DNA from: JAIBJN01 sp035461525
GTDB lineage: Bacteria > Actinomycetota > Thermoleophilia > Gaiellales > Gaiellaceae
Reading direction: 5' to 3'
Assembly (NCBI GenBank): GCA_035461525.1
Contig: DATHVD010000040.1
Coordinates: 4,942 to 68,941, forward strand
DNA length: 64,000 nt
The translations under genes and the position numbers were made by a program. Positions 17,622-25,177 of the stretch are shown here, piece by piece. Every line of letters starts with the position of its first letter. The first letter of the stretch is position 1. A model generated the notes under the pieces. It did no database searches, was not told the DNA's origin, and saw only the letters and a list, made by a program, of their open reading frames with translations.

Positions 17622-17992
17622 TGCAGGTAGCTCGTGAGCAGGTGCGCGGCGGCGAGCGCGTCCTCGGGCGCGCGCCCGCCTCCGGCGCGGGCGAGCGCCG
17701 TGGTGAAGCGCTCGTCGAACGCCTCGACGGGGACATCCGTCGCGGCCCGGAGCCGCTCGGCGAAGCGCTCGGTCTCCTCGGCCTGGAGACCGTGCTCGCC
17801 CCGCAGGGTGACGGGCAGGCCGACGACGATGCGCCCCACCCCGTGGGTGCGGGCGAGTTCGACGAGCCGGGCAATCCCGGCCTCCGTCCCGGCGCGCTCG
17901 ACGACCTCCAGGGGCCGGGCGACGGTGCCGGTCGGATCGGAGACCGCGACGCCGGTCCGCGCGGAGCCGTAGTCGAGGGCGAGCACCTTCAC
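17594..17992 (-). CDS. ruvX: RuvX/YqgF family Holliday-junction resolvase-like nuclease
   Basis: 132 residues with an RNase H-like fold. ALDYGSARTGVAVSD (5-19) carries the first catalytic Asp; VVGLPVTLRGEHG and the late ERFTT/PEDALAAAHLL segment complete the family. Members are essential in many bacteria and are linked to rRNA 5'-end maturation. It starts at GTG 17992 with a TAGAAT box 9 nt upstream, and its end overlaps mltG by 28 nt. Upstream alaS-ruvX-mltG is a classic neighbourhood; here a two-component pair has come between alaS and ruvX. Confidence 0.92.
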   Translation of the reverse strand: MKVLALDYGSARTGVAVSDPTGTVARPLEVVERAGTEAGIARLVELARTHGVGRIVVGLPVTLRGEHGLQAEETERFAERLRAATDVPVEAFDERFTTALARAGGGRAPEDALAAAHLLTSYLQWMASDSPA

Positions 17993-18001
17993 CGGGAGAC
18001 G

Positions 18002-18007
18002 ATTCTA
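18002..18007 (-). promoter_or_regulatory. Putative -10 box (TAGAAT) for ruvX-mltG-aroE
   Basis: TAGAAT on the minus strand, ending 9 nt before the ruvX GTG, in the 28-nt gap after the response regulator stop. Confidence 0.45.
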
Positions 18008-18020
18008 GGCGCGGGCTCCC

Positions 18021-18383
18021 TCAGCCCGCGCCGACCTCCGCCACGGCCCCCGCGATCTCGCCGGGATCGCCGCCCTTGAGGACGTAGCGCACGGCGCCCT
18101 GCTCGAGCGCGCGCTCGACGAGGAGCTTGTTGTCGAACCCGGAGAGCACGACCACCTTCGACCCCGGCGCCACCCGCAGGATCTCGGGCAGCGCCTCCAG
18201 CCCGTCCATGACTGGCATCGAGAGGTCGAGGAGGACGACGTCGGGCTGCTCCCGCGCGGCCTGTTCCACCGCCTCCCGGCCGTTGCCGGCCTCGCCGACG
18301 ACCTCGACGCCCTCGAGCTCGAGCACGATGCGGACGAGATCCCGGATGCGCGAGGAGTCGTCGCAGAGGAGCACCCGGGTCAT
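18021..18383 (-). CDS. Stand-alone receiver-domain response regulator
   Basis: 120 residues, a CheY-like receiver domain only. Acidic pair D8/D9, phospho-acceptor D53 in LLDLSMPVMDG, switch serine S81 and K103 in YVLKGG are all present. There is no DNA-binding or enzymatic output domain. The ATG overlaps the stop of the sensor gene (ATGA), so the two form a unit. It may signal by protein-protein contact, as in sporulation- or stress-type phosphorelays. Confidence 0.9.
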   Translation of the reverse strand: MTRVLLCDDSSRIRDLVRIVLELEGVEVVGEAGNGREAVEQAAREQPDVVLLDLSMPVMDGLEALPEILRVAPGSKVVVLSGFDNKLLVERALEQGAVRYVLKGGDPGEIAGAVAEVGAG

Positions 18384-19063
18384 GCCGGCTCCGTGGGCTC
18401 GGCCCGCCGCAGCGAGCCCGGCGCGAACGACTCCTCCGCCTCCTCGCCGAGCAGGTCGTTGACGACGTTCCGGGCCGCGGCCAACGCGACCGCGAGCGAG
18501 TCGCGCACCTCGTCGGCGCGGCCGAGGTCGAATGCCATGCGTGCCGCCGAGACGCTCTGCACGACATCGTCGTGGATCTCGAGCGCCCGCCGGCGGTTCT
18601 GCGCCGCGGATTCCTTCAGCGCCGTCACGTCCACGAAGACCGACACCGCTCCGAGGAGCTGGCCGTCGTCGGAGAGAAGGGGCGCCGAGCTGCCGACGAG
18701 CCACCCGTAGGAGTCGTCGAAGCGCTGGATGCGAAACTCCGCCGCTTCCACCAGGTCCTGCGTCTCGAGGCACCTCGCCATCGGCCAGTCGCGGCCCTCG
18801 TACGGCCGCCCGTCGGGGTGGAATGCCCGGTACCTGCTCCAGTCCGTCACGTTCTCCGCGGTCGCGCTGCCGCCCCAGATGCGCTCGGCCGCATCGTTGT
18901 GGAGGACGAGCCGTCCGTGCGCGTCGGACATGATCACGCCGTGCGGGCTCTGCTCGAGGACGAGGTCGAGGAGGCGCCGGTCGCGCGCCGCGGCAAAGCG
19001 CAGGCGCTCGTTCTCGCGGCGCAGCGCCTCGAGCTCGGACTCGGACTCGGACTCGGGGCTCAC
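18380..19063 (-). CDS. PAS-domain sensor with HisKA_3-like phospho-acceptor, no ATPase domain
   Basis: 227 residues. A short N-terminal coiled coil (about 8-30) is followed by a PAS domain (about 30-150, EQSPHGVIMSDAHGRLVLHN) and a dimerisation helix with H164 in ALEIHDDVVQSVSAARM, the pattern of the HisKA_3 (NarL-type) kinase family. The HATPase domain that should follow is absent: the protein ends about 60 residues after the histidine. It cannot phosphorylate itself as it stands and would need a separate ATPase or act as a phosphotransfer protein. It overlaps alaS (GTGA) and the receiver gene. Confidence 0.8.
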   Translation of the reverse strand: MSPESESESELEALRRENERLRFAAARDRRLLDLVLEQSPHGVIMSDAHGRLVLHNDAAERIWGGSATAENVTDWSRYRAFHPDGRPYEGRDWPMARCLETQDLVEAAEFRIQRFDDSYGWLVGSSAPLLSDDGQLLGAVSVFVDVTALKESAAQNRRRALEIHDDVVQSVSAARMAFDLGRADEVRDSLAVALAAARNVVNDLLGEEAEESFAPGSLRRAEPTEPA

Positions 19064-21609
19064 GACGCGAGCGCCTCGAGGATCGCCTTCTCGGCTTCGG
19101 CGAGGGCGTCGGCGAGCCGCTCCGGGTCACGGCCGCCGGCGCGGGCCATCGTCGGGCGGCCACCGCCCCCGCCGCCCACGAGCGCCGCAGCCGCGCGGAC
19201 GACGTCGGAGGCGTTGACGCCCTTCTCGACGAGCGCAGGGTCGACGTTGACGACGAGGTGGACGCGACCGTCCTCTCGCGCGCCGAGGACGACCGCAGCC
19301 GGGCTGCGCCGATGCTTCTCGCGGTCGGAGACCTCGAGCAAGGTGTCGGCGTCGGCGTTCTCGAGCTCGGCGAGGTAGAGGCGCGCGCCGTCCACCTCGT
19401 GCTCGCGCTCGTTCACGAGCGTGTGCTCGGCGGCCGCGGCGGCCGGCTTCCGCTTCCCCTCCTTGCGGGCCTCCTCGAGCTCGCGGCGCAGCTCCTCCGC
19501 CTCGTGGGCGCGGCCGCGCAGGTAGGCGAAGGCCTCGCCGGACGTGACCGCCTCGATGCGGCGGACGCCGGAGCCGACCGAGCCCTCGGAGAGGACGGTG
19601 AACGGGCCGATCTCGGCGGTCGCGCGCACGTGTGTGCCGCCGCAGAGCTCGCGCGTGAAGCCGGGGATCTCGATCATGCGGACGACGTCTCCGTACTTCT
19701 CGCCGAAGAGCATCATCGCCCCGAGGTTGCGCGCCTCCCCGAGCGGCGTCAGGAACGCCCGCACCGGCAGGTTCTCGAAGACCCGCTCGTTGACGATCTC
19801 CTCGACCCGCTCGCGCTCCTCCACGGTCAGCGCCTGGGGGTGCGTGAAGTCGAAGCGGAGCTTGTCCGGGCGCACGGCCGAGCCGGCCTGGCGCACGTGG
19901 TCGCCGAGCACCTCCTGGAGCGCGCGGTGGAGCAGGTGCGTGGCCGTGTGGTTCGCCATCGTCGGGAAGCGCACCTTCCAGGGCACGACCGCCCGCACGC
20001 GGTCGTCGGCCGCGAAGCCCTCGCCCTCGAGGAGAAGGACCTGGTCCTCGCCGAAGCGGAAGGCCGAGACGAGCTCGGCGCGGGAGCCGCCGTCCTTCTC
20101 GATCCAGCCCTGATCCGACACCTGCCCGCCGCCCTCCGGGTAGAACGGGGACTCGCGCAGCTTCGCCAGGAAGAGGCCGCCCTCGAGCTCCTCGAGCGCG
20201 CCGATCTGCGTGAGGACGTCCGTCTTCTCATAGCCGACGAACTCCGTCGCAAAGCCGGCCGCGCGCGCGAGCTCGGCGGCGCGCTCGACCCCGGCCCCGG
20301 AGCCCGCGGCCGTGCGCGACCGCTCGCGCTGCTCGGCCATCAGGCGGGTGAAGCCGTCCTCGTCCACGGCGAGCCCGCGCTCGCGCGCGCGCTCGCGCGT
20401 CAGCTCGATGGGAAAGCCGTAGGTGTCGTGCAGGCGGAACGCGTCCTCGCCGTCGACCGCGCCCTTCGCGGCCGCCTCCGCGAAGAAGCGCTCGCCGACC
20501 TCGAGCGTCCGCGAGAAGCGCTCCTCCTCGCCCGCGAGCGCGCGCTCGATCGACTCCCGGTTCTTCACGAGCTCCGGGTAGACGCCGCCCATCTGCTCGA
20601 CGACGACGCCGGCGAGCCGGGGCAGGAAGCCTTCGAGGCCGATGTCGCGCCCGTGCACGACGGCCCGGCGGATGACGCGGCGCAGAACATAGCCGCGCCC
20701 CTCGTTCGACGGCGTCACGCCGTCGGCGACGAGGAAGGTCATCGCGCGACCGTGGTCTGCAAGCACACGGTGGGCCTTGGTCGCCGTCTCCGACTCGCCG
20801 TAGCGCGTGCCGGTCTCGGCGGCGACCCAGTCCATGATGTGCCGGAAGCCGTCCGTCTCGTAGACAGAGTGGACGTCCTGGAGGATGGCCGCGCCGCGCT
20901 CGACGCCCATGCCGGTGTCGATGTTCTGGCTTGGGAGCGGGGTGAGCGTGCCGTCCTCGGCGAGGTCGAACTCCATGAAGACGAGGTTCCAGAATTCGAG
21001 GAAGCGATCGCACTCGCACCCGGGCGCGCAGTCGGGCCGGTCGCAGCCGTGCTCGGGCCCGCGATCGTAGTAGAGCTCCGAGCAGGGCCCGCACGGGCCG
21101 GTCGGACCGGCCTGCCAGAAGTTCTCCGAGCGCGGGAGGCGGACGATCCGCTCGGGCGGGATGCCGATCCGCTCCCAGGCGGCGACCGCGACCGCGTCCT
21201 CGCCCAGACCGAGCTCGGGGTCGCCGGCGAAGACCGTCGCCCAGACCCTGTCCGGGTCGAGGCGCATGTGCTCGGTGACGAACTCCCAGGCGAGGTCGGC
21301 GGCGCCGTCTTTGAAGTACTCGCCGACGGAGAAGTTGCCGAGCATCTCGAAGAAGGTGAGGTGCCGCGCCGTGAGGCCGACCTCGTCGATGTCGGTGGCG
21401 CGGAAACACTTCTGCACGGTCACGAGGAGCCGCGCGGGAGGCTCCTCCAGCCCGAGGAAGTACGGCTTCAGCGGCTGCATCCCGGCCGTCGTCAGGAGCA
21501 CGGAAGGGTCGAACGTCGCCGGCACGAGCGGCGCCGACGGCAGCCGCAGGTGGCCCTTCGACTCGAAGAAGGAGAGGAACCCCTCCCGCAACTCGGCGGA
21601 CGTGCGCAT
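19060..21609 (-). CDS. alaS: Alanyl-tRNA synthetase
   Basis: 849 residues, full length. Class II catalytic core (FFESKGHLRLPSAPLVP, QKCFRATDIDEVG, HLTFFEMLGNFS, PGCECDRFLEFWNLVFMEF), editing domain with the HTATHLLHRAL and CGGTHVRATAEIG metal ligands, and a C-terminal domain ending in a glycine-rich GGGGGGRPTMARAGG. It starts at ATG 21609 with a TACAAT box 7 nt upstream and is followed by the sensor-receiver pair with start/stop overlaps, so those two genes are probably expressed with alaS. Confidence 0.97.
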   Translation of the reverse strand: MRTSAELREGFLSFFESKGHLRLPSAPLVPATFDPSVLLTTAGMQPLKPYFLGLEEPPARLLVTVQKCFRATDIDEVGLTARHLTFFEMLGNFSVGEYFKDGAADLAWEFVTEHMRLDPDRVWATVFAGDPELGLGEDAVAVAAWERIGIPPERIVRLPRSENFWQAGPTGPCGPCSELYYDRGPEHGCDRPDCAPGCECDRFLEFWNLVFMEFDLAEDGTLTPLPSQNIDTGMGVERGAAILQDVHSVYETDGFRHIMDWVAAETGTRYGESETATKAHRVLADHGRAMTFLVADGVTPSNEGRGYVLRRVIRRAVVHGRDIGLEGFLPRLAGVVVEQMGGVYPELVKNRESIERALAGEEERFSRTLEVGERFFAEAAAKGAVDGEDAFRLHDTYGFPIELTRERARERGLAVDEDGFTRLMAEQRERSRTAAGSGAGVERAAELARAAGFATEFVGYEKTDVLTQIGALEELEGGLFLAKLRESPFYPEGGGQVSDQGWIEKDGGSRAELVSAFRFGEDQVLLLEGEGFAADDRVRAVVPWKVRFPTMANHTATHLLHRALQEVLGDHVRQAGSAVRPDKLRFDFTHPQALTVEERERVEEIVNERVFENLPVRAFLTPLGEARNLGAMMLFGEKYGDVVRMIEIPGFTRELCGGTHVRATAEIGPFTVLSEGSVGSGVRRIEAVTSGEAFAYLRGRAHEAEELRRELEEARKEGKRKPAAAAAEHTLVNEREHEVDGARLYLAELENADADTLLEVSDREKHRRSPAAVVLGAREDGRVHLVVNVDPALVEKGVNASDVVRAAAALVGGGGGGRPTMARAGGRDPERLADALAEAEKAILEALAS

Positions 21610-21616
21610 GGCGACG

Positions 21617-21622
21617 ATTGTA
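21617..21622 (-). promoter_or_regulatory. Putative -10 box (TACAAT) for alaS
   Basis: TACAAT on the minus strand, ending 7 nt before the alaS ATG; close to the bacterial consensus TATAAT. Confidence 0.5.
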
Positions 21623-21651
21623 GGCGGGATCCGACGCGCTCCGGCCGGCGG

Positions 21652-22413
21652 TTACCCGGCCGGCGGCCCGGTGGCGATCTCCTCGCGGACCTTCTCGAGC
21701 GAGCGCCGGATGAGGCGTGAGACATGCATCTGCGAGATGCCGACCTGCTGGGCGATCTGCGACTGGGTGAGGCCTTCCCAGAAGCGCAAGTGGATGATCC
21801 GCCGCTCGCGCTCGTCGAGGGCCGCGAGGCCGGGCTCGAGCACGGCGCGGTCCTCGCTCACTTCGTACTCGTGCTCGAGCTCGCCGAGAGACTCGAGCGG
21901 GTCGAGGTCGCCGTCGTCGCCGTGGCCGCCCGGTGCGGAGAGGGAGATCGTCGAGTAGGCCTGGCCGGATTCGAGGGCCTCCAGGACGTCCTCCTCGGTG
22001 ACGCCCGCGGCCTTGGCGAGCTCGGCGATCGTCGGCGAACGTTCGAACTGGACCGTGAGCGACTCGAGCAGGTGCGAGAGCCGCACGTTCAGCTCCTGGA
22101 GGCCGCGCGGGACGCGCACCGACCAACCCTTGTCGCGGAAGTGGCGCTTGATCTCGCCGATGATGTTGGGGGTCGCATACGTTGTCAGCTCGACGCCGCG
22201 GTCGACGTCGAAGCGGTCGATCGCCTTGATCAGGCCGATGCAGCCGACCTGCACGAGATCCTCGAGCTGCTCGCCGCGGTTCGCGTAGCGGCGCGCGAGC
22301 GAGCGCACGAGCGGCAGGTACTGCTCGATCAGGCGCTCGCGCGCCTCCAGGTCGCCTGCCTCGTGGTAGCGGCGCAGGAGCTCCTTGTCGGCCCTGCCTC
22401 CTGTCGCGCTCAT
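21652..22413 (-). CDS. SigB/SigF-family alternative sigma factor
   Basis: 253 residues with the sigma70 group 3 layout and no region 1.1. Region 2: LIEQYLPLVRSLARRYANRG, DLVQVGCIGLIKAIDRFD, TYATPNIIGEIKRHFRDK. Region 3: VPRGLQELNVRLSHLLE, RSPTIAELAKAAGVTEEDV. Region 4: ALDERERRIIHLRFWEGLTQSQIAQQVGISQMHVSRLI. It matches general-stress/sporulation-type sigma factors. The gene directly upstream encodes an RsbW-like protein and overlaps it (ATGA), the usual partner-switch arrangement. Confidence 0.93.
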   Translation of the reverse strand: MSATGGRADKELLRRYHEAGDLEARERLIEQYLPLVRSLARRYANRGEQLEDLVQVGCIGLIKAIDRFDVDRGVELTTYATPNIIGEIKRHFRDKGWSVRVPRGLQELNVRLSHLLESLTVQFERSPTIAELAKAAGVTEEDVLEALESGQAYSTISLSAPGGHGDDGDLDPLESLGELEHEYEVSEDRAVLEPGLAALDERERRIIHLRFWEGLTQSQIAQQVGISQMHVSRLIRRSLEKVREEIATGPPAG

Positions 22414-22823
22414 ACGCCCTCCGCGGACCGAGAGGGACGCTGTAGGGGAGCACGCTTCTCGAGCCGGAGCCAGTGCGCCGAGTCGGCCTCGACGATCGCC
22501 ACGTCCTGGACGAGCGTCTCGAGGAGGCGCCGCATGGAGATGCCCTCCGGGGACTCGCGCTCGAGGTCCGCGCGGAGCGCCGTCGGGTCGAGCGGGCCGA
22601 CGAGCACCGAGACCGCGTCCTCGTCGACGTCCAGGCGCACCGTCACCTCGGGGCCGCTGACATAGCCGCCGCGCTCGAGGACGCTCTCGACCGCGAGCTG
22701 GAGGTCTTCCAGGTGCTCGTAGGAGAGGTCGAGGCGGGCGGCGAGACCGCCCACGACGAGACGCGCCACGCCGTGGTACGGGCTCTTGTGCGGGAAGGAG
22801 AGCGTTATCGCGTCAGTGCCCAC
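22410..22823 (-). CDS. RsbW-like anti-sigma/ATPase-fold protein, degenerate N-box
   Basis: 137 residues. The start (FPHKSPYHGVARLVVGGLAARLDLSYEHLEDLQLAVESVL) follows the anti-sigma serine kinase family. The N-box that should read E-x-x-x-N is altered (AVESVLERGGY, no Asn), and the G1/G2 glycine boxes are not recognisable in LDVDEDAVSVLVGPLD. It is therefore likely to bind the sigma factor without kinase activity. It overlaps the sigma gene at its end and the DUF948 gene at its start. No antagonist (STAS) gene is in the window. Confidence 0.7.
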   Translation of the reverse strand: MGTDAITLSFPHKSPYHGVARLVVGGLAARLDLSYEHLEDLQLAVESVLERGGYVSGPEVTVRLDVDEDAVSVLVGPLDPTALRADLERESPEGISMRRLLETLVQDVAIVEADSAHWLRLEKRAPLQRPSRSAEGV

Positions 22824-23283
22824 CGCCGTCGCCCTCTCGCTTCAGCTCGTCCGCGATCTCCTGCTCCCGGCGCGCCGCGGCCACGCGGCCGGCCGCATAG
22901 GCGGAGCGCGGGGACTTGCGCACCCGCAGGGAGGCGAGGCCGTGGGCGATGCCCTCGGCAAGCCCGGAGATCTTCTGGACGGGCCGCACGAGAGCGACCG
23001 TCACCGCCCGGACGGCCGTGTCCGCGCTGTCGGCGATGTCGACCGCGCTGTCCGTCATGCGGTCGACCTTGTCGAGCTGCGCGTTCACGCGTTCCATCGT
23101 TCCGGCGGCCTGGTTGATCACCGGGAGCACCTCCCTTTCCAGTCCTTCCAGGAACGACGAAACCCGTCCAACGGTTCCGCCCAGGCGGACGAGCAGGTAC
23201 GTGAGGCCGAGCGCGACGAGCACGAGGAACGCGCTCAGCGCGATCCACATGACGTCGATGGCCTGGTAGTCCGCCAGCGGCAC
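22813..23283 (-). CDS. DUF948 family membrane-anchored coiled-coil protein
   Basis: 156 residues. One N-terminal membrane helix (about 11-32), then a long helical/coiled-coil stretch with hydrophobic heptads (GLEREVLPVINQAAGTMERVNAQLDKVDRMTDSAVDIADS), then a basic tail. This is the DUF948 layout, often found beside general-stress genes in Gram-positives. It overlaps the RsbW-like gene by 11 nt. The GTG start at 23283 has a TAGACT box 6 nt upstream, suggesting it heads the DUF948-RsbW-sigma transcript. Confidence 0.8.
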   Translation of the reverse strand: MPLADYQAIDVMWIALSAFLVLVALGLTYLLVRLGGTVGRVSSFLEGLEREVLPVINQAAGTMERVNAQLDKVDRMTDSAVDIADSADTAVRAVTVALVRPVQKISGLAEGIAHGLASLRVRKSPRSAYAAGRVAAARREQEIADELKREGDGGGH

Positions 23284-23289
23284 GCCGTC

Positions 23290-23295
23290 AGTCTA
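23290..23295 (-). promoter_or_regulatory. Putative -10 box (TAGACT) for the DUF948-sigma operon
   Basis: TAGACT on the minus strand, ending 6 nt before the GTG; it overlaps the mnmA stop codon. Confidence 0.45.
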
Positions 23296-24579
23296 TGCGG
23301 CCGCCGCGATCAGCCCGGCGCCGACGACCGCGTCGTCCTCGTAGAGCACCGCGGCCTGCCCCGGCGCGACCCCGTAGGCCGGCGCGTCGAGGTGGAGCCG
23401 GAACCCCCGAGGAGCGGGCTCGACCCGGGCCGGCGCTGCCGGAGAGCGGTACCGGAGCTTCGCGTCGGCTCGCTCGACGGGAACGAAGAGGCGACCCTCC
23501 GCGACGGTGATCGTCCGGCGGGCGAGGGACGCGCGCGGGCCCACGACGACGGTGTTCGTGCGCGGCTCCGTGCGGAGCGCGTAGAGGGGCTCGGGGCTCG
23601 CCACGCCGAGGCCGCGGCGCTGGCCGGGCGTGAAGCGCCAGAAGCCCGAGTGGCGGCCGACCTCCGCGCCGTCCTCGGCGACGACCGGCCCTTCGCGCGG
23701 GTCGAGGCCGCGGCGGGAGAGGAAGTCCCGGTAGTCGTCTCCCGCGAGGAAGCAGGCCTCCTGACTCTCCGGCCGGGCCGCGGCGGCGAGGTCGGCCGCG
23801 TGCGCGCGAGCCCTCGTCTCCGCCTTCGTCTGCTCGCCGAGCGGGAACCAGAGCCGGTCGAGGACGCGCGGGTCGAGGCGCGCGAGCATGTACGACTGGT
23901 CCTTGGACTCGTCGGCGCCGCGGGCGAGGAGGAGCCGGCCGCGGTGCTCGCGAAGGCGGGCGTAGTGCCCCGTGGCGAGCCTCGCGGCGCCGACGCGGCG
24001 GGCGAAGCGAAGGAGCGCGGAGAAGCGGAACGAGCCGTTGCAGCGAACGCACGGGTTTGGCGTCTCGCCGCGCTCGTACCCGGTGACGAAGGGCGCGACG
24101 ACCGCGCGCCGGAACGGCTCTCGCAGGTCGAGCGTGACATGCGGGAAGCCGAGCGCGTGGCAGGTCTCGCGCGCTGCGACGACGGCGGCCGGCGAGCAGC
24201 AGGCGCGCTCGGACGCCGCGCCGGCGGGATCCGTCCAGAGGCGAAGAGTGACTCCGACCGGGCTGTGACCGGCTTCCCGGGCCGCGAGGAGGGCGACCGC
24301 GCTGTCGACGCCTCCGCTCATCGCCACGGCGACGCGCGCCGGGTCGAGGCGGGCGGCGACGGCGGGCCCGAGCGCGTCGTGGAGCGCATCGAGCGCGAGC
24401 GGGGCCCCCGTCGCGGCGGCCGCCTCGAGCAGCGTCAGACCGCGCACGCCCGCACAAAGTTCTCGTGCTCCGGGGCCCTCGCCGCGCGCGGAGACGATGC
24501 GTCCGGCTTCGACCCCGAGTCCGATCCAGGCCAGGTCGCCGCCGCGAGCGGCGTTGCCGATCAGGTCAGCGTTCGCCAT
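23293..24579 (-). CDS. mnmA: tRNA 2-thiouridylase MnmA with N-terminal IscU-like extension
   Basis: 428 residues, about 75 longer than usual. The MnmA part starts near residue 80: PP-loop SGGVDS (88-93), PNPCVRCNGSFRF with the first catalytic Cys, TGHYAR, SKDQSYMLARL, and PESQEACFL with the second Cys. Residues 1-75 resemble a shortened NifU/IscU scaffold (GNAARGGDLAWIGLGVEAGRIVSARGEGPGARELCAGVRGLTL). The first scaffold Cys is replaced (ARGGD where ACGD is usual) and one Cys, C42, remains. A TACCTT box ends 5 nt before the ATG. Confidence 0.93.
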   Translation of the reverse strand: MANADLIGNAARGGDLAWIGLGVEAGRIVSARGEGPGARELCAGVRGLTLLEAAAATGAPLALDALHDALGPAVAARLDPARVAVAMSGGVDSAVALLAAREAGHSPVGVTLRLWTDPAGAASERACCSPAAVVAARETCHALGFPHVTLDLREPFRRAVVAPFVTGYERGETPNPCVRCNGSFRFSALLRFARRVGAARLATGHYARLREHRGRLLLARGADESKDQSYMLARLDPRVLDRLWFPLGEQTKAETRARAHAADLAAAARPESQEACFLAGDDYRDFLSRRGLDPREGPVVAEDGAEVGRHSGFWRFTPGQRRGLGVASPEPLYALRTEPRTNTVVVGPRASLARRTITVAEGRLFVPVERADAKLRYRSPAAPARVEPAPRGFRLHLDAPAYGVAPGQAAVLYEDDAVVGAGLIAAAA

Positions 24580-24584
24580 GGGAA

Positions 24585-24590
24585 AAGGTA
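24585..24590 (-). promoter_or_regulatory. Putative -10 box (TACCTT) for mnmA
   Basis: TACCTT on the minus strand, ending 5 nt before the mnmA ATG. It coincides with the 3' end of the structured RNA candidate, so the two readings compete. Confidence 0.3.
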
Positions 24591-24738
24591 GTGCTCCACT
24601 CCGCCGATGAAGCTCCCGTGCGTGAGAACCTGGCGTGCCAGGTGGGCGCCCTGCCGACCCGAAGACCGAACCCGGGCACCCTTTCTCTAGGTGTTGGTTC
24701 TACATATGCGCACGGTGCCACGCACGGAGTCGAGCACT
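24590..24738 (-). ncRNA. Rod-shaped structured RNA candidate (6S-like?) upstream of mnmA
   Basis: The ends pair over 13 positions with one mismatch (24726-24738 with 24590-24602). They continue on one strand without a gap into a second stem of at least 7 bp (24719-24725 with 24618-24624), and then a third, AGAACC/GGTTCT (24625-24630 with 24696-24701). The other strand carries bulges of about 15 and 17 nt. A TAGAGT box on the minus strand ends exactly 6 nt before the first paired base, and TTTT follows the 3' end. A rod with asymmetric bulges recalls 6S RNA, but family membership is not established by eye. Confidence 0.55.
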
Positions 24739-24744
24739 GGGCTC

Positions 24745-24750
24745 ACTCTA
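24745..24750 (-). promoter_or_regulatory. Putative -10 box (TAGAGT) of the structured RNA
   Basis: TAGAGT on the minus strand; the predicted transcription start 6-7 nt downstream coincides with the first base of the closing stem at 24738. Confidence 0.45.
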
Positions 24751-24778
24751 GCGGACGGCCCGCGGGAGGGTCCCCGGC

Positions 24779-25177
24779 TCAGCCGGCGAAGCGCCAGCGA
24801 ACGTCGGCCTCGCCGGCGAGCCCGAGCTCCTCCGCGAGCGCCGGGGAGACGTCGAACGCCCGGCCGGTGTCGACCGGGCCCCGAGCGACGACCTCCGCCT
24901 GCGCCTGGCGGCCCCGGTAGGCGAGGACGAGGCGGGCACCGCAGGGAAGGACCGGATGGGCGACGCCGACAGTGCCGGCCTCGAGCGTCAGCCCGCAGTC
25001 GGTCGGCTCCTCGGCGACGACGAAGATCCCGACCCGGGCTTCCGTCCACTGGACGACGGACGCGGGCGGCTCTCCGGGGTCGTCTCCCGCCGCACGCGTG
25101 AGCGCGATCGCCCCCAGCGCGCCGATCAGCGCGACCCCGGCCAGCGCGGCCTGGCGCCGCACGAGCCCCCCGGGCAT
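24779..25177 (-). CDS. Small membrane-anchored RlpA-like (double-psi beta-barrel) protein
   Basis: 132 residues from ATG 25177. One N-terminal membrane helix (about 10-30), then a single domain with the RlpA pattern: GTVGVAHPVLPCGARLVLAY, VVARGPVDTGRAFDVSPALAEELGL. The double-psi barrel of RlpA cleaves naked glycans. The conserved Asp that follows the VN-D-RGP loop in active enzymes reads ARGP here, so activity is doubtful. Its start overlaps the stop of the next gene (TGATG). It could equally be a non-catalytic wall-binding domain. Confidence 0.65.
   Translation of the reverse strand: MPGGLVRRQAALAGVALIGALGAIALTRAAGDDPGEPPASVVQWTEARVGIFVVAEEPTDCGLTLEAGTVGVAHPVLPCGARLVLAYRGRQAQAEVVARGPVDTGRAFDVSPALAEELGLAGEADVRWRFAG

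Noticed and set aside
16203..17630. Large plus-strand frame opposite aroE and mltG
   Set aside because: Arg/Ala/Pro-rich without a motif; the minus-strand genes have complete domain signatures.
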